In this document: one piece after another, positions 34,706-44,709 of the stretch
How the letters are laid out: each line of letters starts with the position of its first letter
Numbering within the stretch: the stretch's first letter is position 1
NCBI GenBank assembly: GCA_023614405.1
Contig: CM042685.1
Location: 234,897,661-234,961,660, forward strand
DNA from: Avena insularis
Taxonomy: Eukaryota > Streptophyta > Magnoliopsida > Poales > Poaceae
Direction: 5' to 3'
Length of the DNA stretch: 64,000 bases
Notes under the pieces: model-generated
Seen by the model: only the letters and a program-made list of their open reading frames with translations
What the model was told of the DNA's origin: nothing
The model's database searches: none
Program-made: the position numbers and the translations under genes

Positions 34706-36427
34706 GTGGTGGATGAATCAACACAGACCAGAAATGCATCAAAGCTCTTGTACTACATTGTTGGGACATATATACTCATCTCCATGCCATCTCCCTCACT
34801 GCTGTTCACAGGTGATGGTTCTAGTCGTCCTCGTCGTACCAAGGCCAAGTCCCAAAGGGGCAATCCTCGCTATGATGAAGCTCAGGGTCAGTTTATTGTG
34901 CCTCCTTCCAACCGTAGACAGCAGGCACGTGATGCTGCCTGTTTGAAGAGGGACCAAGAGAGGGATGAACGAGAGGACCATGCCAAGAAGGCCAAATATG
35001 ACAACCTTCAGTCCTTGGATAAAATGTTAAAAGAGGAGTACCGTGAACTGAGAAAGACAGATTTCTATGCGCTGCCTCGTACCAATGAGGACCCTCATTT
35101 CTGGAGGAAGGAACAGGCTGTGTTCATGAAGGATGTATATGGTGTGCTCACCAAATCACCTATCTGCCCTTAGAAGTTCATGAGTGTTTAGCAGATGCGC
35201 CTCAGCCCCTACTTCAATGATGCTTTGTGGATCTGTGAGAAGCTAGGTCTGTATAGTTTAATGGATCTGCGAGAAGACTACAATGCCTACCTAGTACAGC
35301 AATTCTATGCCACCGTGGTATTTGGATCTGATCAAGACAGGACCATGATTTGGATGTCTGGCACCACTCGTTGCACAGCTACTTTCCATGACTTTGCCAA
35401 TGTCATCTTTGAGACTTTTCATGGCGTATCCACTCCCATTGGTCTGCGCATGCACCCTATAGCTCTGGGAGAGAACAAGATGAAGCTGGCACCTCTGTAT
35501 GGCAGCGAGGGTGCTGTAGGGGGTTCCAAGGGACTCAAGACTCTCTACAACCTAATGTTGAGGATATTCCGTCATACCATCGCACCAAGTGCCGGGAATG
35601 ACGATGCTATTAGGGGTGGGCTTGTCAACCTTCTGTACCACACCCACCGGATCTACAATGCTAGACCAGAGGCAGATGCTAAACCTATTGATGTGATGGA
35701 TTTTATCTTTGAGGAGATGTTCCATGCTATTCTGTACAAGAAGTCTCCTCCATATGCACCTTTGGTTATGAGGCTCATCAACTCCAAGGAGCATGATTCT
35801 TCACTTGGCTCTGCACCGCATCTCACTGAGCATGCCTTGGTCTCACTGCAGCAGAAGGGGCATATGGGGCCAGCTCCGAGGCGTCGTTATGGGGATGATG
35901 ATGAGGAGATTGAGACTGAGAGGGATCCTTCTCCACCTAGAGTTTGAAGGAAGAATGCCTCCAATGCACCTATGCCTACCATGACTCGATACTATGTTCA
36001 TGAGCGGGTCAAGAAGGCCACCTTTTGGGAGAGGACTCTTTGTTGCATGAACATAGACATTCGTAAGCAGCAGCATGCATCCTACCAAAGCAACCGTCGC
36101 ATTGAGAAGCTCCTCAAAGAAATCAAGGAACAAGGTGAAGGGGATAATGAGGAAGATGAGGATGAATACAATGATGAGCATGGTGCTCAGCAGTCCACAG
36201 AGTCTGACCACACACTCTCTTCTGGGGCATGGAATGCCCAACAGGATAGTCTGGTGGATTAGAAGACCTTTGCTGATGTCACCTCCGGTTTTGGGTACCA
36301 GTGTACCTCCTCTTCTCGCCCTCACGGCAAAGGGCCTGTAGTCCCTGAAGATGATGATGATGACTATGATGAGGGTGGTGATGACCAGGATGAGGAGTAG
36401 GAGGATGAGAAGGACGAGGAATACTGA
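34706..36427 (+). pseudogene. Extra Sirevirus ORF downstream of pol, one frame with five stops
   Basis: One frame stays in register from 34706 to TGA at 36425-36427, broken only by TAG 35171-35173, TAG 35189-35191, TGA 35945-35947, TAG 36260-36262 and TAG 36398-36400. All five could arise from a single substitution. The order is a basic Arg/Lys/Gln segment, coiled coil (EREDHAKKAKYDNLQ), FWRKEQAVFMKDVYGVL, a globular block from WICEKLGLYSLMDLREDY through FYATVVFGSDQ to FHDFANVIFETFHG, a His/Arg segment, and a very acidic C-terminus. It resembles the Athila second ORF of this window. No signal peptide or membrane helix is seen. The true start may be the ATG near 34786. The function is unknown. 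Confidence 0.75.
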
Positions 36428-36469
36428 TTTGCTAGGACGCTAGCCTAGGTTCTTTTCCCTTTTTCGGCG

Positions 36470-36785
36470 TTTTGATGCCAAAGGGGGAGAAGACATTCTC
36501 ATCGATTTGCATGGGTTTGGGCTTTGGATTTGCTACTATCTGCTTTTCATTTGCCATATTTGAACTTTGAACTTCATATGTGTGATTTGTCGTTTATGTG
36601 TGTGACTATGTGCTTGTGTGCACTATCTATTGTAACTCATGTGACATTTATGTGTGCTATCGTTGATACTATCTACCTTGCATGATTTACTTAATTATCT
36701 TATTGCGCATAGTCAGGGGGAGCCCCATATATATTTATTCCATGCAAAATCACTTGTTGTCATCGAACACCAAAAAGGGGGAGAT
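36470..36785 (+). promoter_or_regulatory. Duplicated Sirevirus polypurine tracts
   Basis: CAAAGGGGGAGAAG at about 36479-36492 and CAAAAAGGGGGAGAT at 36771-36785 are near copies. The second abuts the 3' LTR and is the priming tract. AGTCAGGGGGAG near 36712 is a third, weaker form. Multiple polypurine tracts are known in Sireviruses. Confidence 0.8.
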
Positions 36786-38050
36786 TGAAAGGGCATTTAT
36801 TGTCATAATCACTTTTGGTGTTCGTTAACAAGTAGATCATTTTATAGTTTGTCACTGTCCACAGGTTGGTATTATGATAAGTGAAAAGTACCCTCACACT
36901 TGGGAAAGGTCCCTACTTCTGTGACACAGTTCTAGAAATTCCAGACCGGAGTCTTCGGTCTGCCTAGACCGGAGTCTCCGGTGTGGTCCGGAGTTTCCGG
37001 ACTGTCTCCGATGGTGACTTCAGAATCAGGGCTGGGACATACTGTATGGGGGTCCGAAGCCAGGTCCGGAGGCTACCCCGGATTCTCTGGTGTTGGCTCG
37101 GTCCGGAGTCTCCGGTGTTGGAAGACCGGAGTCTCTGGTATTGTTGGGTCATGGATGGCCCGGGACATTCTGATGGGTGGTCCGGAGGATAGTCCGGAGA
37201 TAGGCCGGAATCTCCAGTCTAGACCGGAGTCTCCAGTGTGCAGACCGGAGTCTCCGGTCTGACTTTTCTCCAACGGTCAGAAAACGGTTCGTGGAGGAGG
37301 CTGTCTATAAAAAGGGACCCTTATCTTCTTCCTCCAGTCGCTAGAGCTGCTCAAGAACACCAACTGCATTAGAGCCACCAAATCTACAAGATCTCTCCAT
37401 CCAACCATCCAAAGTCATTGATCTTTGGAGAATCGAAGGAGGAGGCCTTGATCTACATCTTCATCAAGAGAGATCTTCATTTCCCCCTCATTCACTTGAG
37501 GGCCCCCAAGCTCTAGTGTTTCTTTGGAAACCCTAACATTGATTTGGTTCTTACAAGCTTGTCTTTGATTTGTCTTGGCAGCTTGCTTGTATTTGGGAGC
37601 CTCCAATTAAGTTGTGGATGTGTGCCACGAACTTGTTGTAAAGGTGCCGACTTCCACCTCGAAGGTTGCCGATATAGTGGAAGGTGGATCGAGCCCGTTG
37701 GGGTGCGATTCATCGGAGAACAAGGGAGGCCTCTCGTGGCATTGGTGGTTTGAAACCACCCCCTCTCCAAACGTATACGTACTTCCCCTCAAAAGGAAGG
37801 AACTACGGGAAAAAAATCCTTGTGTCTCCGCGTCCACCACTTTGGTTACTTCTATCCTTTACCGCACTTTACTTACTTGTTCTTGCTTAGTGTTGTGTTA
37901 GCTAGTGCTTATTTGTCATATAGGTAAATTCACCTTAGTTGCATTATCTAGAGAATTTACCTTATTATCAAACCCTAATTTGAAAAAGAAGAAAATTTGA
38001 AGTAGCACCTATTCACCCCCCCCCCTCTAGGTGCCCATACGATCCTTTCA
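36786..38050 (+). repeat. Sirevirus 3' LTR
   Basis: The LTR is 1265 bp, starting TGAAAGGGC and ending GATCCTTTCA. The palindrome cluster is at 36944-37262 and the TATA box CTATAAAAAGG near 37305. It is partner to 26415-27680. Confidence 0.9.
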
Positions 38051-38055
38051 ACCCT
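38051..38055. other. Target-site duplication ACCCT, right copy
   Basis: ACCCT follows the 3' LTR terminus TTTCA and repeats 26410-26414. Confidence 0.9.
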
Positions 38056-40400
38056 GTTGGTTGGGCGCCCCTTCTAGATCATCATAGACCCTATCGGTGG
38101 CGGGTATCCGTATGCACCGTTGTTCTACGTTGGCGCAGCCGCAGTTTGCGAGGGTCCTCCAGGTGGTGGTGGTGGATCTCCGTGAGCTACGGCTCCTGGG
38201 GCCAACATGAATCCTGGGTTCACCGCTTCGCGTCACATCTGGGTGAGGCCCTCGTCGAGCTTCTGGAACTCCCTGCAGTCCTTTTGCATGTGGCTGGCCT
38301 TCTTCTACCATCTTGTTTGTCGATGTAGAAGTGGATGGTGCAAGGACTGGATAGCTTGTCATATGCCGAAGGCTCGTCGTCGTGGTTGTGACGTTGCCAT
38401 GTTTGTGTGGGCCATCCACCGCCGCGGTAGTTGCCGCTGTGGTATCCGATGTTGCGGTTTCCATCTTCGAGGCGATCGGCGTAGCCAGCCGCAACCATGT
38501 CGACTTCCTCGCGATCGTCGTAGACACACGATCTTCTCTTGCTACGGCGATCGCACTTGTGGCCAAAGTCATCTTCATCCGAATGCGTTCGGTTGACGGA
38601 ATTTTTGCCATCTGCCCAGCGGTTGGCGATGTCCATGAGGTGATCAAGGGTTTTGGGCTTGACGCGCCCGAGCTCCTCCTTGAATTCGCGGCGCTTGACG
38701 CCGTCCTTGAAGGCATTGATTGCCCTCTCCTCGGATATGTTTGCGGTGGAGTTCTTGATGATAGACCAGCATAATATGTACGAGCGGATGGACTCGTTTG
38801 TCCGTTGGGTGCAGTCCCACAGCTCTTCAATTGAGGCTGGCCTCTTGTTGGTGCCCTTCAAGTTTCGGATGGCTACGCGATTCTTCCGCCGGATGGAGTC
38901 GGAGGAGGCTGGGCCACTGCGCTTTGTCATTACCTTGGCTGAAAACCTTGTAGAGGCGGTGTTCTTGTTCCTGCCATGGAGCTTGACTGACAACATATGA
39001 TCGTCGAGCCAGATTTTTGGCTCCTGTGCGCCATCGAACTTCGGGTTGTCCAAAGGGAGCTTGAATTCCTCGGCATCCGGGATTGCCGAACGGATATGCT
39101 AAAGCATCTGGCTTTGCACATTTCTCCGTCGTCTTCCTCAGACTCAGTTGATCACGCGCGCTTAGCACGTGATTTGTCGATCTTGCACCGTGTGAGATCT
39201 TTATGAGCATCGTAGTTGCTGCTGCGACGCCGTGGGCTCCGATGACATCGAGGCAGGTCATGCTCCTCTTCCTCGAATGAGGGCGTGCGGCTTCGAGTGA
39301 ACTTGACCGCGTCCTTTTTCTTTGGCTCCGCGGGAGTTTCATCGTGGAGCGCAGCTCCAACGAGTCCGAGGCTTGCTAGCGCAGACTTGTGGATCGCGTT
39401 CTTCGGGTCTCCCGCCGGTGGTGGGTTAGACGCGAGATAGGTGGTGGCCGCCATGATCGCAGCCTGCAGCGTTTTTGGCAGGATGTTGTCTTGCGAGTCC
39501 ATCATCATGAAGGACGTGCCGAGTGCCTTGGTGACCTCGCGCCGTGTAGCGGGGTCCATGCGCTCCAGGCGTGAGCGGTATTTGTTGGCGTTGTTCCCGT
39601 GTGAAGAGGAGCCGCTAGAGGAGAGCACAGCTCGCCGCATGCTTGACTCGTCGGCTGCTCGCTTGCGTTTCAAGCTCGCCCTGCATCTTGACCTGTCGAT
39701 TGTGCTCATCGATCAGGAGCCAGTGATAGGCCATCAGCAAGTCACGGGAGGCATCCACAGGTAGGATGTGATTGCCCCGCACGGCTTCACGTGCGATCTC
39801 CCATCCCTGTTCATTGAGGTGGATCTTGTTGTGGGGGCGATTGACGCCCTCAGTGCCTCGAGCTCCCCTATTAGGCGGGTTCGCCCTATTTCCCGTGTTC
39901 GCTACCTGAGGGTTGGGAGGGGGATTGGGAGGTGGGTTGGGTGTTTCATCTAGCGGTGGATCGGCTCCGTTGTTGACATCGCCACCATGGATGATGGCGC
40001 ACAGATAGCGCTAACGGAGAGGGTCGCTCCTCCCGTAACTCTCAGATCCGGAACCGTAGGTTCCTTCATCCGAAGGGGGATCACACAAATCGGAGTTGCA
40101 GCTGCTGCTGTCATCCGAATCGCCCGTCAGTGTTGACATACGCATGGCGTCGATGGGTGGGACCCACGAATCGGGCCTAATTGATGGAACTGGCACCCGC
40201 TCTAGGAGGCGGAGGGTGTCGGTCTGCCCCACCTGGAAGCAGAAGCTCCCGAATAGCATCTCGATTCTGTCGCCTACAGACTCGAAATCTTTGCGGGTGG
40301 CTGGTGAGTGGCCAGTGAAGTCGAAAGCGCCAAAGAGGAGGTGATTCTCTATCACCGAGGAATAGTAGATCGCTCCGGATGGAACGTCACGACCGCATGA
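38056..40400 (-). pseudogene. Tat-type gag polyprotein, frameshifted
   Basis: Read on the minus strand from about 40400: HLLFGAFDFTGHSPATRK and a Ser/Asp-rich segment with a stop near 40011. Next comes a Pro/Asn-rich linker, then 39709-39152 (RKRAADESSMRRAVLSSSG; SRLERMDPATRREVTKALG). The gag core at 39053-38220 has PKFDGAQEPKIWLDDHMLS, NESIRSYILCWSIIKNS and REFKEELGRVKPKTLDHLM, then a basic stretch around RRSKRRSCVYDDREE. The end, near 38056, abuts the Sirevirus and continued into the protease at 26409. Several frameshifts. Plus-strand ORFs here are shadows. Confidence 0.85.
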
Positions 40401-40418
40401 TCAATGTCCCCGCTTCCC

Positions 40419-40433
40419 ACAAATGGCGCCAAT
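40419..40433 (-). promoter_or_regulatory. Primer-binding site of the Tat element
   Basis: On the minus strand ATTGGCGCCATTTGTGGG directly follows the LTR end CCTCGTCA. TGGCGCC is the usual start of gypsy primer-binding sites of this group. The exact tRNA is not assigned. Confidence 0.7.
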
Positions 40434-40918
40434 TGACGAGGGTTCGACTCGTCAATGCCCATTGTTATGGACTTGGGTTTTGGAGAAGATGGGGATGATG
40501 GAAGTCACGAGATGGTTAACAGGAAAGCAACACGAGGACATGAGGTTTACCCAGGTTCAGGCCCCCGGAGGGAAAACCCTACTCCTTCTTGTCTTATCTT
40601 GATTACGATGGAACCAAAGGTTAAAGGGGTGCGAAGATGCGATCTGGCGTGAGGTGTGTGTATGAGGTGAGTTGGTCCTTCTCGCCATGCCCTCCTGGAC
40701 CTTATATAGATAGGCCAGGTCCCAGGGGGAGGTCGAGTCGGTTACAGATTAGGGTGGAACCCTTTGAAATTCTATCTACAGCTAGACTTGTCCTCCAAGG
40801 AGCCTAACTCGCCATGGGCTTGGACCACACGAAATCTTCTTTGGCTGCAGGTCTTCACGTGGGCCTTCGTTGGGCTACACCGGGTATACCAACGTTACGC
40901 ACCCGTAGGGTATATCCA
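40434..40918 (-). repeat. 5' LTR of the Tat element
   Basis: The LTR is 485 bp. On the minus strand it starts TGGATATACCCTACGGG and ends CCTCGTCA, bordered by the primer-binding site. TATATAAG on the minus strand is at about 40702-40709. The right border is set where copia LTR homology begins at 40919. No second copy is found at the 3' side. Confidence 0.75.
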
Positions 40919-41957
40919 TGTCAAGTACTTATCGGTAACGAGGTTGAACTAGGTATGGAGATACCGATGATCGAACCTCAGATAAATAGAATATCGCGGG
41001 ACAAAGGGAATCGGTATCGTATGTTAATGGTTCTTTCGATCATGAAGTCATCGTTGAATATGTGGGAGCCATTATGGATCTCTAGGTCCCACTGTTGGTT
41101 ATTGATCGGAGAGATGTCTCGATCATGTCTGCATAGTTCGCGAACCGTAGGGTGACACACTTAAGCTTCGATGTTGTTTTAAGTAGATAAGGAATATGAG
41201 TTGGAGACCGAATGTTGTTCGGAGTCTCGGATGGGATCCAGGACATCACGAGGAGGTCCGGAGAATAAGATTCATATAATGGAAGTCATTTTCCGGGGTT
41301 CGAAAAAGTTTTGGAAGTTTTGATCGGAGCTTCTAGAAGGTTCTGAAAGGTTTTAGAGGGATAAGATCGAATCCCTAGAAAATAGGAGACAAGACTTGGG
41401 GGGGAGGGGTCCTCCCCCTCTCCCTTGCGCCGACACTAGAGGAGGTGGGCCAAGGGGGAACCCTAGCCGCCCCCTTCTATAAATAGAGGGGAGGTGGGCG
41501 TCCCCCCTTGCCCCTCCCTCCCAACCCTAGCCGCCACCTCTCCCTCCTCCATCTTCTTGCTCCGGCTTAGGCGAAGCCCTGCAGGAATTTCTCCTCCACC
41601 ACCACCACCACCACGCCGTCGTGCTGCTGGGATTCCGAGGGGATCTACTACCTCCGCTGCCCGCTGGAATGGGGAGAGGAAGATCTTCATCGACTTCATA
41701 CGTGTGACCGGGTGCGGAAGCGCTGCTGGAACGCGGCGCCGAAAGGATCGTCATCGCGATCTTAAGATCGGCAAGTGATCGACTACATCAACCACGAGAT
41801 TAGATCTCGTTAACGCTTTGGATCTTTGAGGGTTAGTTCTCATCAATGTCGTTGCACTTATCTCATAGATTAGATCTTGGCTTTTCTATAAATTGGATCT
41901 TGATTTTATGCGTCCTTGTAGTAGAAATTTTGTGTTTTCTATGATACGAACCCTACA
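40919..41957 (+). repeat. 5'-truncated copia LTR (Angela/BARE relative), probable solo LTR remnant
   Basis: From AAGTACTTATCGGTAACGAGG to ACGAACCCTACA it follows, on the plus strand, the same order as the reverse complement of 59024-60300, but more diverged. The TATA box CTATAAATAG is at 41477-41486. The first part is cut by the Tat LTR at 40918. After 41957 no primer-binding site follows, so this is an LTR without interior. The GC-rich short ORFs at 41463-41778 are not genes. Confidence 0.75.
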
Positions 41958-42245
41958 GATGGCCGGCGCCGGAGGTGGCCAGAATCCAAGTGGGTGGCGG
42001 GGGCGGCGAGGGTTTCTACGCGTGGAGGGAGGGGAGAAAATGGATGCGGTTTACCGCATCCGAGCCCTCTCATTTTGAATATATGCGGAACGAACATGCC
42101 GTTTTGCGGGAAACGACAAAAAAAATTGTGGTTCGATCCTGTTTACAATATTTAGAAAAACCACTTTTCAGTCTCGATTCCGCATATCTGTCTAAAATTT
42201 TGCGGACCGGCGGATATAGTATCCGCTATAGTAGAGATGCACTTA
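41958..42245. mobile_element. Harbinger-like element, right end only
   Basis: The segment ends ATAGTAGAGATGCAC followed by TTA (42243-42245). Its reverse complement, GTGCATCTCTACTATAG, resembles the Harbinger end GAGCATCTCCAGCAG at 53062. The G-rich start (41960-42020) could be promoter or 5'-leader sequence. The left end is not found. Confidence 0.4.
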
Positions 42246-42494
42246 GACAGATCGAATTGAACGATGCAATGCCCTTCACGCAAACAGTACAGAGGCGCGC
42301 GTAGCGGACGTCACTGAGTAGACGATCACAGAAGCTAAACTTAACACTAACGGACCAGTGAGTTTGTTAAAAAATAATAAAAATACTAACTAACCGACAA
42401 GTCAAACAGACGGTAGAAATACAGACTCAACGGTAGAAAGAGCAAGTGATGCGAGCGCGTGTGCCATTACCGCGTTACGTACGGCCTCAGGCAA
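42246..42494. other. 3' flank of the first hybrid proline-rich protein gene
   Basis: No gene; moderately AT-rich. It presumably contains the 3' untranslated region of the minus-strand gene that ends at 42495. Confidence 0.5.
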
Positions 42495-42944
42495 TCAGTT
42501 AGGGCACTGGAAGCCAGCCGGGAGCTTCTTGCCGCAGTGGTCGACGAGGAGGCCGAGCTGGAGCGGGAGGGCGAGGTCGACGACGCCTAGCACGTTGGCC
42601 CTGATGGCGGTGCACAGACAGACGGTGGCGTCGAGGTCCGCGAGGCCGGCAATGAGCTCGCAGCACGGCTTCTGCGTCCTGGACGCCGTCGACTGAGAGC
42701 CCGCCAGCAGGTTCGTTAGCTCGCCGCCCAGGCCCAGGCCCAGCACGTCTGCGCACACCCCAAGCTTCAGCGCGTCCACGGGGCACCTGCCTCCGCCGCT
42801 CCCGCTCGTCGCCGTCGGTGAGCTCGGCGTTGGCTTGCTGGGGCAGGGCGCCTCGGTCGAGGCGGTCAAGAAGAGGAGGCTCACTGTCAGAGCCAGGGCG
42901 GACAGTGCGAGCACGATGCTGCTGTTTTTGCGCGTCGCCGCCAT
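42495..42944 (-). CDS. Hybrid proline-rich protein / 8-cysteine lipid-transfer-like protein
   Basis: 149 residues, single exon, intact. A hydrophobic signal peptide covers residues about 10-28 (IVLALSALALTVSLLFL). A short Pro/Ser/Thr/Gly linker (33-52) and the hydrophobic-seed/LTP-like domain follow, with the complete eight-cysteine pattern C54, C64, C94-C95, C109-L-C111, C137 and C147. The family (DC2.15, EARLI1-like, ZRP-like) is secreted to the cell wall. Members are linked to cell-wall structure and stress responses, but the ligand is generally unknown. The linker is much shorter than in classic HyPRPs. The ATG at 42944 is the first in frame before the signal peptide. A paralogue lies 9 kb away on the same strand. 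Confidence 0.93.
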   Translation of the reverse strand: MAATRKNSSIVLALSALALTVSLLFLTASTEAPCPSKPTPSSPTATSGSGGGRCPVDALKLGVCADVLGLGLGGELTNLLAGSQSTASRTQKPCCELIAGLADLDATVCLCTAIRANVLGVVDLALPLQLGLLVDHCGKKLPAGFQCPN

Positions 42945-43035
42945 GGCTATATGCTACTACGACAAAGGCTACAAGGATCGATGGGAGATCGTGCAAGTGT
43001 ACGGGTGCGTGCCGTAGCAGTCGTGCATGTAGTGG

Positions 43036-43043
43036 TATTTATA
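43036..43043 (-). promoter_or_regulatory. TATA box of the first hybrid proline-rich protein gene
   Basis: TATAAATA on the minus strand, about 92 bp upstream of the ATG at 42944. This leaves a leader of about 60 nt, normal for a plant gene. Confidence 0.7.
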
Positions 43044-43326
43044 GGGGATCGATCGGTCCGAAAGTACCAAATTAGTACTAACTCGAGTCAGGTGTCCGAG
43101 ATCGGCTTTATCGCGGCGGCAATCACTGCAGCGACGTGCAATCTGCACTGTAGCTTTGGTGCAGTATGTAGGGATGTTCTTGTAGGTGACTCATTAATTC
43201 AGGCGCCACCGTAGATCAGTTACTTTGAGCTATTTATTGATTTATTTTAAGGAAAAAAATCCGCGCTTGTCTTGCATTTTTCTTAGAAGATCGGTATTAA
43301 CGTGTCAGATGAGATTCCACCAAACT

Positions 43327-43436
43327 CCCACTTTTAGTCATTTGTCAATTTTAGCGTAAAAAGTCTCACTTTTAGTCATTTGTTAAATTTTAATGTAAAT
43401 TTACACTAGAGTTTGGCAAATGACTAAAAATGGGAC
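43327..43436. repeat. Inverted repeat, MITE-like
   Basis: TCCCACTTTTAGTCATTTG (43327) pairs with CAAATGACTAAAAATGGGA (ending 43436). A third, direct copy, TCTCACTTTTAGTCATTTG, lies between at about 43366. The surroundings may extend the stem. Terminal duplications are not clear. Confidence 0.55.
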
Positions 43437-43659
43437 CCACCTGACGCCTTAATTGGTGTACATTTTACATCAACACGTTTAGTCATAGCATGCGGGTGGT
43501 TTTCCCAAAAGAAAGCCACAATATTTTATATATGTTTTATCTTGTATAAATACATGCGAATTCAGATAAAGTTGAGGCAAGTAATTCGGGTCAGAGAGAG
43601 TAGCTTGTTTACCTTGCGTTACGCAGGATCAGTCATGTGATTTCGAGGGCCCAAGCGAA

Positions 43660-44175
43660 AGGGCTGGAATTCGAGCCGTGTCGAGCCAACTCGACTGGAC
43701 TCGCTAAAGCTCGTTTAACTAACGAGCTAGCTCGACTCGGCTCGTTTATATAGCGAGCCTATATTTGAAATTCGGCTCGACTCGGTAAACTCACGAGTAG
43801 CTCGCTGTAAGTTGCAAATAGGAGCACATATAAAAAAACTAGTAATTTTCCTACTATTTCGGAACTAGAACAATGATACTAATCTCATAATAACATGAAG
43901 ACAATAGCAATAAAAAATATAGTAGCTCTACACCATTGCAGGTTCAAGAAACATTCATAGTATGGCTCTCATCTATGAAAAATTGACAAACTTTGTGTTT
44001 GAACGAGTTTAATAAGCTAAACGAGTAACTCGCAAGTAGCTCATTTAGCTTGGGTAAACAAACGAGCTTAAATCTAAAACTCGGCTTGACTCGTTAGACA
44101 CCGAGTACATGCCGAGTGGAGCCAAGTCAGGAGTTACTCATTTAGCTCGCGAGTTTCGAGTTATAGTCCAGCCCT
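43660..44175. mobile_element. hAT-like non-autonomous element (516 bp)
   Basis: The termini AGGGCTGGA and TCCAGCCCT are inverted. The arms are packed with GAGCTCG/CTCGAGT-type subterminal repeats (for example CTAACGAGCTAGCTCGACTCG and its inverse near 43995-44060), typical of plant hAT MITEs. The flanking 8-mers (CAAGCGAA and AGGCAAAA) do not match well, so no duplication is proved. No ORF. Confidence 0.55.
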
Positions 44176-44709
44176 AGGCAAAACAAGAACCTTGGGCCCC
44201 TTAATACAAATCCTATATAACTAAGAAGATCATCCCCACTAAGGCTATTTCTCTCAACATGCAAGGCATCCACCTCATCAAGCACCTCTAAGCAATCCTA
44301 GGTTGCCGCATCTTTAAATTTGCCACCTCAACAATCAGTTTCAGTTGTATTACCACGTCATCTTCTTTCAGTTTCTTTCGTCAGTTTTCAGATTAGGTTC
44401 CTAATAGACTGATTCCATCGACTTAGCATTCTGAATCCGAACAGGCGACCTGCATGTCTTCCATTAAAAGAGACACGAGTAGTCCTTGTGGCCTACCATT
44501 AAACAAGTCGCTCCACCTCCCTCCACACTCACTATTTCTCCCCAAGCTGTAAACAATTCTTCCGGTCAGACCATTCTGCTTCGGTATTCTCCTCTTCTCC
44601 TCACTCCACAATAGTTCAAACTCTGCCTCATTTCAATCGTGTGATGTCATATTCGACCTAAGTTCTTCTCTTATTTTCTCATCTAATTTTGTTATTTGTG
44701 GTTCTGCAG
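44176..44709. other. Intergenic stretch without recognised gene
   Basis: I see no convincing ORF or repeat. A polypyrimidine/AG acceptor-like end (TTTGTGGTTCTGCAG, 44695-44709) precedes the possible exon at 44710. Confidence 0.4.

Larger units (their letters stand above)
26415..38050 (+). mobile_element. Sirevirus-type Ty1/copia retrotransposon with an extra downstream ORF
   Basis: The element is 11,636 bp: 5' LTR 26415-27680, initiator tRNA-Met primer-binding site, gag, protease-integrase-reverse transcriptase-RNase H, a spacer, an extra ORF (34706-36427), repeated polypurine tracts, and 3' LTR 36786-38050, flanked by ACCCT. Gag before pol in the copia order, palindromic motif clusters in the LTRs and multiple polypurine tracts are Sirevirus traits (established knowledge). 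It is defective through many stops and frameshifts. It lies antisense inside the Tat gag-pol. Confidence 0.9.
11536..40918 (-). mobile_element. Tat-type Ty3/gypsy retrotransposon, nested and 3'-truncated
   Basis: Read on the minus strand: 5' LTR 40434-40918, primer-binding site, gag (40.4-38.06 kb), protease, reverse transcriptase, RNase H and integrase (26.4-22.9 kb and 14.1-13.6 kb), then antisense ORFs (13.25-11.54 kb). Two younger copia elements with perfect target duplications split it at 26410/38051 and 14099/22897. Removing both leaves about 9 kb. The extra antisense ORFs and the protein types fit the Tat/RIRE2-like lineage. The 3' LTR is missing because the sequence stops at the Athila 3' LTR. 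Confidence 0.8.

Noticed and set aside
41463..41778. Overlapping Pro- and Gly-rich ORFs
   Set aside because: They lie in the GC-rich leader of a copia LTR next to its TATA box. No gene.
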